This document shows positions 36,542-46,009 of a DNA stretch of 64,000 bases, piece after piece. Both the position numbers and the translations under genes were made by a program. A model generated the notes under the pieces. It made no database searches, was not told the DNA's origin, and worked only from the letters and a program-made list of their open reading frames with translations. This DNA is from DASQFQ01 sp963722815 (GTDB lineage: Bacteria; Actinomycetota; Thermoleophilia; Solirubrobacterales; Solirubrobacteraceae). Location of the stretch: positions 310,001-374,000 of the forward strand of contig CAVROM010000003.1 of the NCBI GenBank assembly GCA_963722815.1, read 5' to 3'. Position 1 is the stretch's first letter; every line of letters starts with the position of its first letter.

Positions 36542-37992
36542 CTACTCCGTCGGAGGCGAGGCGAGCGCGACCAGCAGCCGGACGCCGTAGCCGTTGCCGC
36601 CCTTGGGGGCGTAGGCCTTGTTCGTGTCCCACGAGGTGCCGGCGATGTCGAGGTGCGCCCACGGGACGTCGCCGACGAAGCGCTTGAGGAACTCCGCCGC
36701 GGTGACCGAGGCCGCGCGCCGATTCTCGACCGCGTTCATGATGTCGCCGTACCTGCCCTTGATGAGGTCGGCGTACTCGGGGTGCAGCGGCAGCCGCCAG
36801 AGGATCTCGCCGGCGCGCCGGCCGGCCGCGGAGACCTCCTCGCACCACTCGTCGTCGGTGCCCATCAGCCCCGCGTAGGTGGTGCCCAGCGTGGTGACGA
36901 TCGCGCCGGTCAGCGTGGCGAGGTCGACGAGCCGCTCGGCGCCCTGCTCGACCGCGTGGTGCAGGCAGTCGGCGAGCACGAGCCGACCCTCGGCGTCGGT
37001 GTTGATGATCTCGATCGTCGTGCCGTTGCGGGCGCGCAGGATGTCGCCGGGCTTCATCGAGCTGCCCGACGGGAGGTTCTCCGTGGCGCCGATGACGGAG
37101 ATGAGCCGGACCGGCAGCCCGAGCCGCGCGATCGCCGCGGTGGCGCCGAGCACCGCCGCGCCGCCCGACATGTCGAACTTCATGTCGCTCATCTTGTTGC
37201 CGGGCTTGAGCGAGATGCCGCCGGAGTCGAACGTCACGGCCTTGCCGACGAAGCCGAGCAGCGGGCCGGTCGCCCCCGGGCCGTCGTAGCGGAGCGTGAT
37301 CAGCTGCGGCTCCTCCTCGGTGCCCTGCGCGACGCCGGCGAACGCGCCCATGCCGGCCGCCTCGATCTCGACCCGGCCCATCACCTCGAGCGTGAGCGTG
37401 TCGTGGTTGGCGGCGATCTCGCGGGCGCGCTCGGCGAGCGCGGTCGGCGTGAGGTCGTTGGCGGGGCGGTTCTGGAGGTCGCGGCGAGGTTGACCGACTC
37501 GCCGACGATGCGCCCGGTCTCGACCGGGCCTGCGACGTCGTGGTGGGCGGAGACGATCAGCTCGCCGACGCCGTCGCCCTCCTCGTCGTCGTCGTCGCCC
37601 TTGGACTTCCACAGCGTGAAGTCGTAGGCGCCCATCACGCTGCCCTCCACGAACGCGGCGGCGTGCGCGTCGGAGACGTGGTGGGGGAGCTCCCAGCACA
37701 GCGAGCGCGCACCGAGCTCGCGAGCGCGGGCGATCACGCCGCCCGCGACGATCCTGGCGCGCTCGGGGTCGAACTCGTCGCGCTTGCCGAGCCCGGCGAC
37801 CAGCCAGCGCTTGCCGTCGTCGTGCGTGAGGGCGAGCTTGCGGAACGCGGCCTTCGCCTCGCCGGCCTCGACGAGCGCCGCGAGCGCGCCGTCCCGCGAG
37901 TCGTGGGCGATGCCCTCATCCTCGAAGAGCCCGACGGCGACCGTGTCCGCTCCCGTCCCTGGAGGCGCCTCTGTTGTGGCACGAACGTCCAT
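36542..37992 (-). pseudogene. pepA: Leucyl aminopeptidase, M17 family (one-base frame change)
   Basis: Cytosolic di-metal aminopeptidase. The N-terminal domain (37992 to about 37490) reads GARSLCWELPHHVSDAHAAA and ELIVSAHHDVAGPVETGRIV; after VNLA (about 37488) the catalytic domain continues in another frame as RDLQNRPANDLTPTALAERA, VGKAVTFDSGGISLKPGNKM and NTDAEGRLVLADCLHHAVEQ, ending VRLLVALASPPTE. The metal and active-site motifs are intact. The sequence ctcgccgcgacc lacks one base relative to the expected LARDLQ, so a single deletion explains the break, probably an assembly indel. Divergent from the thiolase gene (29 bp). Confidence 0.92.
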
Positions 37993-38021
37993 GCGAAGGC
38001 GCGAATACTAGAGTGCTTTCA

Positions 38022-39193
<1,172 letters not shown>

Positions 39194-39197
<4 letters not shown>

Positions 39198-40006
39198 CCC
39201 AGCCCCGGCTGCTCCCACCCCCGCCGGGCGGCGGCGCGGCGCGCCGGCCCGAAGAGCCGGGCGCGGCGTTCTTCGATCTCGATCGCACGCTGATGGAGGG
39301 CTCGTCGGCGTTCCAGTTCGGGCGCGCGGCGTACCGGGCGGGGCTGGTGAACCGGCGCGTGCTGCTGCGCGATGCGTACGAGAACGTTCTGTTCCGCTTG
39401 CGCGGCTCGACCGACGCGGGGACGGACGCGCTGCGCGAGCGCATCGGCGAGCTGCTGCGCGGCGTGCGCGTGCGCGACCTCCAGCGGCTGGCGCCCGACG
39501 TGCTCGCGGGCGTGCTCCCGCGGCTGTACCCGAAGATGCTCGACATCGCCTACGAGCACCAGGACGCAGGGCGCCCGATCGTGATCTGCACCGCGGCGTC
39601 GCAGGAGATGGCGGAGCTGCTGGCGATCGTGCTGACGTTCGACGGCGCGGTGGGGTCGCGCTCCGAGATCGTCGACGGCGAGTACACCGGGCGACCGGGC
39701 GGGCCGTTCACGTACCGCGAGGGCAAGGCCGAGGCGGTGCGGCAGCTCGCGGAAGCCGAGGGCATCGACCTCTCCCGCTCGTGGGCGTACTCGGACTCGG
39801 AGTCCGACCTGCCGCTGCTGCGGGCGGTCGGGCACCCGGTGGCGGTCAACCCGGACGGCACGCTGGCGCGCGTGGCGCGCGAGGAGGGCTGGGAGATCCT
39901 TCGCTTCGAGCGGCTCAACCGGCACCTGCGCTACGTCGGCGCGCTGGTCGGGGCGGTGGCGCTGGGCGGCGCCGGCTCGCTGGTCGCGCGCCGGGTGGCC
40001 GCGTGA
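39194..40006 (+). CDS. HAD-superfamily hydrolase, subfamily IB (SerB/PSP-like)
   Basis: 270-residue phosphatase-type protein. Motif I is FFDLDRTLMEGSSAFQFG (nucleophile Asp28, acid Asp30), motif II ICTAASQEM and motif III SWAYSDSESDLPLLRAVG. A C-terminal hydrophobic stretch (ALVGAVALGGAGSLVARRVA) may be a membrane anchor. Such HAD-IB proteins in actinobacteria are often linked with acyltransferases in lipid metabolism; the substrate is unknown. GTG start overlaps the thiolase stop. Confidence 0.9.
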
Positions 40007-41100
40007 GCGAGCTGACCGCCGAGCAGGAGGAGATCCGCGCGCTGGCGCGGCGCTTCGCGGACGAGCAGATCGCGCCGCACGCCGCGGAGTGGGACCGCAA
40101 CCACACGTTCCCCACCGACGTCTTCTCCGCCCTCGCGGACCTGGGGTTCATGGGCGTCTGCATCCCCGAGGAGCACGGCGGGGCGGGGGCGGACTTCCTC
40201 TCCTACATGCTGGTCCTGGAGGAGCTGTCGCGCGGTGACGCGGGCGTCGGCGTGACGGTGGCGGTGCACACGAGCGCGTGCACGCTGCCGTTGCTCGAGC
40301 ACGGCTCGCGCTACGTGCCCGCGCTGGCGGCCGGCGAGGAGATCGGCGCGTTCGCCCTGACGGAGGCCGGCTCCGGCTCGGACGCCTCGGCGATGACCTC
40401 GCGCTTCGCCGACGGTCGCATCACCGGCGCCAAGCAGTGGATCACGAACGGCTCCTACGCGTCCACGATCCTTGTCTTCGCGCGCGAGGAGGACGGACGG
40501 ATTGGGGCGTTCGTCGTGCGCGACGGGTTCACGGTCGCCCGGGAGGAGGAGAAGCTCGGGCTCAACTCGTCCTCGACCGCCGACCTCGTCTTCGAGGACA
40601 CGCCGGCCGAGCGGCTCGGCGAGCCGGGCAAGGGGATGGCGATCGCGCTGCGGACCCTGGACGGCGGCAGGATCGGCATCGCCGCGCAGGCGGTGGGGAT
40701 CGCGCAGGCCGCGTTCGAGCTGGCGACGTCGTACGCCAAGGAGCGCCGCGCGTTCGGCGGCCCGATCGCGCAGCTCGGCGCGATCCAGCAGAAGCTCGCC
40801 GACATGCAGACCGAGATCGAGGCGGCGCGGGCGCTCGTGTGGCGGGCGGCGCGGCTGAAGGACGCGGGGCGGCCGCACACCGTCGAGGGCGCGCAGGCGA
40901 AGCTGTTCGCCTCGCGGGTCGCGCGCCACTGGACCGGCGAGGCAATCCAGGTCCTCGGCGGCTACGGCTACACGAAGGAGTTCCCGGCCGAGCGCTACTA
41001 CCGCGACGCCAAGGTCACCGAGATCTACGAGGGGACGTCGGAGATCCAGCGGCTGGTGATCGCGCGGGCGCTGCTGGGGGAGGCCATGCGCGGTGGATGA
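40003..41100 (+). CDS. Acyl-CoA dehydrogenase
   Basis: 365-residue acyl-CoA dehydrogenase, the second in the window. ALTEAGSGSDASAMTSRF, IGIAAQAVGIAQAAFELATS then YAKERRAFGGPIAQLGAIQ, and IQVLGGYGYTKEFPAERYYR with ITEIYEGTSEIQ-like ending (VTEIYEGTSEIQRLVIARAL) are the family signatures; the Glu of YEGTSE is the expected base. GTG start overlapping the HAD stop, and its own stop overlaps the next gene. Confidence 0.95.
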   Translation: MSELTAEQEEIRALARRFADEQIAPHAAEWDRNHTFPTDVFSALADLGFMGVCIPEEHGGAGADFLSYMLVLEELSRGDAGVGVTVAVHTSACTLPLLEHGSRYVPALAAGEEIGAFALTEAGSGSDASAMTSRFADGRITGAKQWITNGSYASTILVFAREEDGRIGAFVVRDGFTVAREEEKLGLNSSSTADLVFEDTPAERLGEPGKGMAIALRTLDGGRIGIAAQAVGIAQAAFELATSYAKERRAFGGPIAQLGAIQQKLADMQTEIEAARALVWRAARLKDAGRPHTVEGAQAKLFASRVARHWTGEAIQVLGGYGYTKEFPAERYYRDAKVTEIYEGTSEIQRLVIARALLGEAMRGG

Positions 41101-41677
41101 CGAGGCGCTCCCGTTCGAGTCGCCGGCGGCGTGGGAGGCGTGGCTGAGCGAGCACCACGAGTCCTCCGACGGGATCTGGATCAAGTTCGCGAAGAAGGCG
41201 TCCGGCATACCGAGCGTGACCTACAAGGAGGTGCTCCCGATCGCGCTCGCCCACGGGTGGATCGACGGGCAGGTCAAGCGCATCGACGACGACTGGTACC
41301 GGCAGCGCTGGACGCCGCGCCGCGCTCGCTCCGTCTGGTCCAAGATCAACCGCGCGGCCGCCGAGGCGATGATCGAGCGCGGGGAGATGAAGCCGGCCGG
41401 GCTGCGCGAGGTCGAGCGCGCGAAGGCCGACGGGCGCTGGGAGCGCGCCTACGACTCGCCGAAGACGGCGGAGGTGCCGGACGACCTCCGCGCGGCGCTG
41501 GACGCCGACCCGGCCGCGGCGGAGTTCTTCGCCGGGCTCGACTCGATCAACCGCTACGCGATCCTGCATCGGATCCAGGGCGCCAAGAAGCCGGAGACGC
41601 GCGCGCGGCGGATCGAGCAGTTCGTGGCGATGTGCGGCCGCGGCGAGACGGTTCACCCGCGTCGCGACGCGCGGTAG
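41093..41677 (+). CDS. YdeI/OmpD-associated family protein
   Basis: 194 residues. LPFESPAAWEAWLSEHHESS, DGIWIKFAKKASG and VTYKEVLPIALAHGWIDGQV followed by WTPRRARSVWSKIN identify the YdeI/OmdA (bacteriocin-protection-like) family; the biochemical role is unclear. GTG start, overlapping the acyl-CoA dehydrogenase end by 8 bp, so it is in the same transcript. Its last 25 bp overlap the convergent CGNR-type regulator gene. Confidence 0.88.
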   Translation: MDDEALPFESPAAWEAWLSEHHESSDGIWIKFAKKASGIPSVTYKEVLPIALAHGWIDGQVKRIDDDWYRQRWTPRRARSVWSKINRAAAEAMIERGEMKPAGLREVERAKADGRWERAYDSPKTAEVPDDLRAALDADPAAAEFFAGLDSINRYAILHRIQGAKKPETRARRIEQFVAMCGRGETVHPRRDAR

Positions 41678-42198
41678 CGGCGCATCTTCGTGTGCACGCC
41701 GCACTCGTCCATCGAGCACCAGCGGCGTGAGCCGTTGCGGCTGCGGTCGAGGAAGAGCCAGTTGCAGTTGTCGCAGCGCTTGAGGCGGCCGAGCTTGTCC
41801 GACCGCAGCAGATCCACGGCGGCGACCGCGATCGGCCACAGCGGCCGATCGGGGTGGCGGCCCGACCACACCCAGTCGCCGCCCTCGATCGTCCCCTCCG
41901 CGACCGCCTCGGCGTGCGCGGCCAAGAGGGTCTTGAGGGCGCGCCGCGGCGGCTTGTCGCCGGCCGCCACCGCGCCGAACACGCCGTAGATCGCATCGCG
42001 CAGCTCGCGGGCGGGAGCGAGGTCGCCCTCCGGCCGGACGTTCGCGGGCAGCACGCCCGCCCGCCGCGCCCACGTCACGAGGTCCGCGTAGTCGCCGAGG
42101 TGATCGATGCGGGGCGGGTCCCCCTCGACCGTGTTGGCGAAGTCGAGCGCGAGGTCGCCGCCCCAGAACTCGATCGTCTCGATCGTTCGCGTTACCAC
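41653..42198 (-). CDS. CGNR zinc-finger (ABATE) transcriptional regulator
   Basis: 181 residues: the ABATE domain (FWGGDLALDFANTVEGDPPR; LRDAIYGVFGAVAAGDKPP) plus a C-terminal zinc finger KRCDNCNWLFLDRSRNGSRR then WCSMDECGVHTKMRRYRAS, the CGNR family (here CGVH). It regulates stress or ligand responses in actinobacteria. Start taken as GTG 42198 (VVTRTIET); the frame is open much further upstream, but that part overlaps the divergent MFS gene. Starts are 46 bp apart with repeats between, so the MFS exporter is the probable target. Confidence 0.88.
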   Translation of the reverse strand: MVTRTIETIEFWGGDLALDFANTVEGDPPRIDHLGDYADLVTWARRAGVLPANVRPEGDLAPARELRDAIYGVFGAVAAGDKPPRRALKTLLAAHAEAVAEGTIEGGDWVWSGRHPDRPLWPIAVAAVDLLRSDKLGRLKRCDNCNWLFLDRSRNGSRRWCSMDECGVHTKMRRYRASRRG

Positions 42199-42245
42199 CA
42201 AAGCCGAGTTTACCCGTAACGGGCACCGGTTACCACCAAAACCGA
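42191..42245. promoter_or_regulatory. Operator-like repeats between the CGNR regulator and the MFS gene
   Basis: Two direct 17-bp copies of GTTACCACCAAARCCGA at 42191-42207 and 42229-42245, 38 bp apart, with a perfect CCCGT-A-ACGGG palindrome at 42213-42223 between them. The first copy overlaps the regulator's first codons, the second ends on the A of the MFS ATG. Likely binding sites of the CGNR protein controlling both genes. Confidence 0.7.
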
Positions 42246-43621
42246 TGAACAGGGGTAAACGCACTCGCTTGGCGCTCCTCTGCGTCGCGCAGTTCGTCGT
42301 CGTCCTCGACGTCACGATCGTGGCGATCGCGCTGCCGGCCATCCGGCGGGACCTCGGGTTCGAGCCGGCCGATCTGCAGTGGGTGCTCAGCGCGTACACG
42401 CTGACCTTCGGCGGCGGGCTCCTGCTCGCCGGGCGGGTCGCGGATCTCTACGGCGCCCGGCGAGCGTTCCGGAGCGGGCTGCTCCTCTTCGCCGCCGCCT
42501 CCCTCGCCTGTGCGCTCGCGCCGACCGCCGCCGCGCTGATCGCGGCTCGCGCGGTGCAGGGAGCGGGGGCGGCGCTGGTGGCGCCGTCGGCGCTCGCGCT
42601 GCTCGTCGCCACCGAGCCCGCGGGCGCCGCCCGCTCGCGCGCGCTGGCGATCTGGACCGCGGCGGCAGCCGGCGGCGGCGCGTCCGGCTGGGTGCTCGGC
42701 GGCCTCATCACCAGCGGCCCCGGCTGGGAGTGGGTGTTCGCGGTCAACATCCCGATCGGCCTCGCCGGCGCCGCGCTGGCCGGCCGCGTGTTGCCCTCCG
42801 ATGACCGAGGTGGAGAGAGAGGACTGGACCTGCCGGGCGCCCTCACCTTCACCCTCGGTCTGGGCGCGGTGCTCCTCGGGCTCAGCCGCGGCTGGGTCCT
42901 CCCGGTGGGCGTAGGCCTGCTGCTGCTGGTCCTCTTCACCCGCAACCAGCGCCGCTCGCCGAACCCGCTCCTCCCGCCCGGCGAGCTCCGGCGGCCCGGC
43001 CTCGCGCGCGGCTCGCTGGTGGCGCTCGCCATCACCGGCACCACTTCGCCCGCGATGTTCCTCGCCGTCCTCCAGGAGCACACCGCCAACGGGCTCATCT
43101 TCGCCCCGCTCAACGTCGCCGTGATCGCCGGGTCGCTCGCGTCGCCGAAGGTGCCGCGCGCGATGCCGGCCGGCCTCGCGGGCATCGCCGCCGGCTGCGC
43201 GCTCCTCGCGCTCGAAGCTCCGCTGCTCCCGGCCCTCGTGGTCATGGGCGCCGGCCTCGGCGTGGCGAGCGTCGCCTCCACCAAGGCCGGTGTCGGAGAC
43301 GAGGCTCAGGGCCTCGCGTCGGGCGTCCTCAACACCGCCGCTCAGCTGGGGACGGCGATCGGCCTGGCGGTCATCGTCGCGCCCGCCGCCGCCCTCGGCT
43401 TCCGCTGGGGCTGGCTCGGCTGCGCCGCGATCGCGCTGAGCTCGAGCGTCGCCACGCTCAGAGCAGCGGGCAGCTCGCCGACCTGCGGCAGCGCCTCCGG
43501 GTCCGCGTACACGCCGAAGCACACGCGGTCGCGGAGCGTGAACACGCCGACCGACAGCGCGTGGCCCTCGGAGAGCGGGATGGCGGGCAGCACCTCGACG
43601 CACTCCGCGCCGAGCAGGTAG
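42245..43621 (+). CDS. MFS transporter, DHA2-like drug exporter
   Basis: Roughly 12 membrane segments. The TM1 motif VVVLDVTIVAIALPAI (antiporter LDxTxVNxALP type) and the loop LLAGRVADLYGARRAFRSG place it in the H+-antiporter drug exporter group. The hydrophobic core ends at about 43460 (ALSSSVATL); the final 50 codons are polar, Ser/Thr-rich and antisense to the WS/DGAT gene, so the true stop may have been lost by an indel near 43465. Divergent from the CGNR regulator. Confidence 0.88.
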   Translation: MNRGKRTRLALLCVAQFVVVLDVTIVAIALPAIRRDLGFEPADLQWVLSAYTLTFGGGLLLAGRVADLYGARRAFRSGLLLFAAASLACALAPTAAALIAARAVQGAGAALVAPSALALLVATEPAGAARSRALAIWTAAAAGGGASGWVLGGLITSGPGWEWVFAVNIPIGLAGAALAGRVLPSDDRGGERGLDLPGALTFTLGLGAVLLGLSRGWVLPVGVGLLLLVLFTRNQRRSPNPLLPPGELRRPGLARGSLVALAITGTTSPAMFLAVLQEHTANGLIFAPLNVAVIAGSLASPKVPRAMPAGLAGIAAGCALLALEAPLLPALVVMGAGLGVASVASTKAGVGDEAQGLASGVLNTAAQLGTAIGLAVIVAPAAALGFRWGWLGCAAIALSSSVATLRAAGSSPTCGSASGSAYTPKHTRSRSVNTPTDSAWPSESGMAGSTSTHSAPSR

Positions 43622-44805
43622 ACCGGCATCCGCGGGCCTGGCACGTTCGAGACCACGAGGTTGTACATCCGCGGCGACGCCGCGTAGCGCGCCACCGGCG
43701 CCTGCAGCGGCCGCGGCAGCAGCCCGAGCCCGCTCATCAGCGCCTCGCCGCCGCTCGCCCGCTCGCTCTCCTTGAACGCCGCGGTCTCGTCGCAGATCGC
43801 CCGCAGCCGCGCCAGCGTGTCGCGCAGGTGCACCGGCAGCGTGATGAACACGAACGCGATGCGGTTGCCCATCTCCGCCATCTCGTCCTCGCCCCGCCGC
43901 GACACGGGAACCATCACCTTGACCGGTGCCGGCGCCACGCGTCGCAGCAGAGCAAGCTGTCGCAGCGCGCCGGCCACCACAGCCAGCGCGACGTCATTCA
44001 GAGAGCCGCCCCACGCCCGCTTGACGTCCAGCAGCCGCCCGACGTCGACGGTGTGCCCGACGAGCGTGCGCCGCGGCCCGATCGGCGGGTTCAGGAACGA
44101 GGACGGCGCCGACCGCGCCACGTCTTCCCCGACCGACAGCGCCGCCCGCCGCAGCGTCCCGCCCAGCCGAGGAGGGGAGCCCGCCGCGCGCGCCGCTCGC
44201 CCCAGCGCGCGCAGCGGCTCCGCTCCCGACCCGACCAGCGCTTCGACCGCCAGCCGAGCCGGCCCTCGCGCCCGATCCTCTGACCACGCGCCCCCGAGAG
44301 AAGGCGCAGGCTCGGGCGCGTCCGGATCGAGGTCCAGCAGCAGCAGCGCGACGGCCAAGGCCGACTTCCCGTCGACCATCGCGTGGTGGATCTTCATCAC
44401 GAGACCCACGCTGCCGTCCTCGAGCCGCGGCGCCAGGTGGATCTCCCACAGCGGATGTGAGCGGTCCAGCGGCTGAGAGAGCGCCGCGTCGGCTCGCGTG
44501 TCGAACTCCGACCGCGCGAGCACCTCGTCATCGCCGCCGAGCGCCACCACATGGCGCCGCAGGTCGAACCCCTCGGCGTCGACCCACACCGGCCCCGCGA
44601 ACCCGCCGGCCGGGTATGCCAGCCGCATGCGGAAGCGCGGCGCGCCGCCGAGCCGCGACGCCACCTGTGCGATGACCCGCGCGAGCGTGATCGGCGGGCG
44701 CCCCGGGCCCGGACGGAAGCGCCCCTTCCACGCCACGTGCATGTGAGCGGTGGCGGTCTCCGTGTGGAGAAACGAGGCGTCGAGCGGCGTCAGGCGTTCA
44801 GGCAC
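43342..44805 (-). CDS. Wax ester synthase / diacylglycerol acyltransferase (WS/DGAT)
   Basis: 487-residue acyltransferase making triacylglycerol or wax esters. N-terminus LTPLDASFLHTETATAHMHV, the catalytic HHxxxDG in VMKIHHAMVDGKSALAVALL, then PRRTLVGHTVDVGRLLDVKR, SLNDVALAVVAGALRQL and NLVVSNVPGPRMPVYLLGA are the family landmarks. Family proteins usually end soon after FGVYADPEALPQVGELPAAL (about 43465); the last 45 residues overlap the MFS gene and look non-native, consistent with a lost stop. Lipid storage fits the surrounding acyl-CoA genes. Confidence 0.93.
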   Translation of the reverse strand: MPERLTPLDASFLHTETATAHMHVAWKGRFRPGPGRPPITLARVIAQVASRLGGAPRFRMRLAYPAGGFAGPVWVDAEGFDLRRHVVALGGDDEVLARSEFDTRADAALSQPLDRSHPLWEIHLAPRLEDGSVGLVMKIHHAMVDGKSALAVALLLLDLDPDAPEPAPSLGGAWSEDRARGPARLAVEALVGSGAEPLRALGRAARAAGSPPRLGGTLRRAALSVGEDVARSAPSSFLNPPIGPRRTLVGHTVDVGRLLDVKRAWGGSLNDVALAVVAGALRQLALLRRVAPAPVKVMVPVSRRGEDEMAEMGNRIAFVFITLPVHLRDTLARLRAICDETAAFKESERASGGEALMSGLGLLPRPLQAPVARYAASPRMYNLVVSNVPGPRMPVYLLGAECVEVLPAIPLSEGHALSVGVFTLRDRVCFGVYADPEALPQVGELPAALSVATLELSAIAAQPSQPQRKPRAAAGATMTARPIAVPS

Positions 44806-44892
44806 AGGGCGGAGGATGCAGGCCCGTCCGCGCGCAGGCCATGGCCCGGCGGTCGGAAGTCAGGCGATCACAGATCGCCCGGCGGGCGAGCC

Positions 44893-45030
44893 CTAGGCGC
44901 GCGCCGCCCGGCGGCGGAGCCGGGCGACGCGGGGGCGGGGAGCGCGGTACTGCGGGGAGCGCTCCGCGATGAGGGCGCGAGAGAGGGCTTCGTGGGAGTG
45001 CATGGGTTCATCGTGCTCTCGCCCGGCCAT
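44893..45030 (-). CDS. Small basic protein (45 residues), function unknown
   Basis: ATG at 45028-45030; sequence begins MAGREHDEPMHSHEALSRAL and is Arg-rich at the end (RVARLRRRAARA). An alternative start is the ATG at 45003 (MHSHEALSRALIAER). It is divergent from the LysR-type gene with a 43-bp gap, and its LxRxLIxER pattern resembles small actinobacterial ORFs often seen beside membrane or regulator genes. Apart from this ORF the 44806-45073 gap shows nothing else. Confidence 0.45.
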   Translation of the reverse strand: MAGREHDEPMHSHEALSRALIAERSPQYRAPRPRVARLRRRAARA

Positions 45031-45073
45031 AAACACAAATGATCTTTCGGCCTGCTTGGTATACGCTTTGGTC

Positions 45074-45994
45074 ATGCTTGACGTCCGCCGCCTCAGGGTC
45101 CTGCGCGAGGTCGCCCAGACCGGGTCCTTCTCCGCCGCCGCCGAATCGCTGGCCTTCACCCAGCCCGCCGTCTCCCGCCAGATCGCCACGCTCGAGGCCG
45201 AGGCCGGCACCCGCCTCGTCGAGCGATCCGCCCGCGGGGTGCGCCTGACCCAGGCCGGCGAGCTGCTCGTCGGCCACGCCGACGCGATCCTCGATCGCCT
45301 GACCGCCGCCGAGAACCAGCTCGAGGCGCTCAACTCGCTCGCGGGCGGCCGCCTGCACATCGGCGCCACCGCGACCGCCAACTCGACGCTGATCCCGCTC
45401 GCGATCCGCGCGTTCGACGCAGAGTACCCCGAGGTCCACCTGCGGCTCGACGAGGCGCTCACCTCCGAGCTGATCGACCGCGTCGCCGCCGGCGAGCTCG
45501 ACCTCGCGATCGTCGCCAACCCCGAGCGCTACGAGCTCCCCGGCGAGATCGTGATCGACCACCTGATGGAGGACCCACAGCACCTGGCGCTCTCGCGCGA
45601 CCACCCGCTCGCCGACGCGCCGGAGATCCGCATGGAGGACCTCGCCGACGAGGTCTGGATCGAGGGCCGCGACTCCGCCTGCGCCGAGCCGCTCCGGCTC
45701 GCGGCCGCCGCCGCCGGCTTCGAGCCGAAGATCTGCTTCGAGTCCGCCCAGTGGCTCGGCAAGCAGGGCCTCGTCGCCGCCGGCGTCGGGATCACGCTGA
45801 TCCCCACGCTCGCGCTCGCGACGGTGCGCGAGGACATCGTGCTGCGCTCGCTCGGCGCCGACGCCCCGACGCGCACGATCTCGATCGCCACGCTCGGCTG
45901 CGGCTACGAGGCACCGGCGGTCGAGCCGATGCGCGCGGTACTCCGACGGGTCGCGGAGGAGCACTGCTTCTCCTGCGACGCCTGCGTGAGCTGA
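45074..45994 (+). CDS. LysR-family transcriptional regulator
   Basis: 306 residues. The N-terminal winged HTH is VRRLRVLREVAQTGSFSAAA, ESLAFTQPAVSRQIATLEAE and LVERSARGVRLTQAGELL; the rest is the LysR substrate-binding domain (GGRLHIGATATANSTLIPLA...). The C-terminus ends in a Cys pair (CFSCDACVS), unusual, possibly redox- or metal-responsive. A gtatac palindrome 16 bp before the start could be part of an autoregulatory site. Target not evident; the mutase operon begins 16 bp downstream. Confidence 0.93.
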   Translation: MLDVRRLRVLREVAQTGSFSAAAESLAFTQPAVSRQIATLEAEAGTRLVERSARGVRLTQAGELLVGHADAILDRLTAAENQLEALNSLAGGRLHIGATATANSTLIPLAIRAFDAEYPEVHLRLDEALTSELIDRVAAGELDLAIVANPERYELPGEIVIDHLMEDPQHLALSRDHPLADAPEIRMEDLADEVWIEGRDSACAEPLRLAAAAAGFEPKICFESAQWLGKQGLVAAGVGITLIPTLALATVREDIVLRSLGADAPTRTISIATLGCGYEAPAVEPMRAVLRRVAEEHCFSCDACVS

Positions 45995-46009
45995 GCCTAG
46001 AATCGCCTG

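Noticed and set aside
36542..37992. Two separate genes for the aminopeptidase halves
   Set aside because: The two halves abut at a single-base break and together form one complete M17 protein; a split would be unprecedented for the family.
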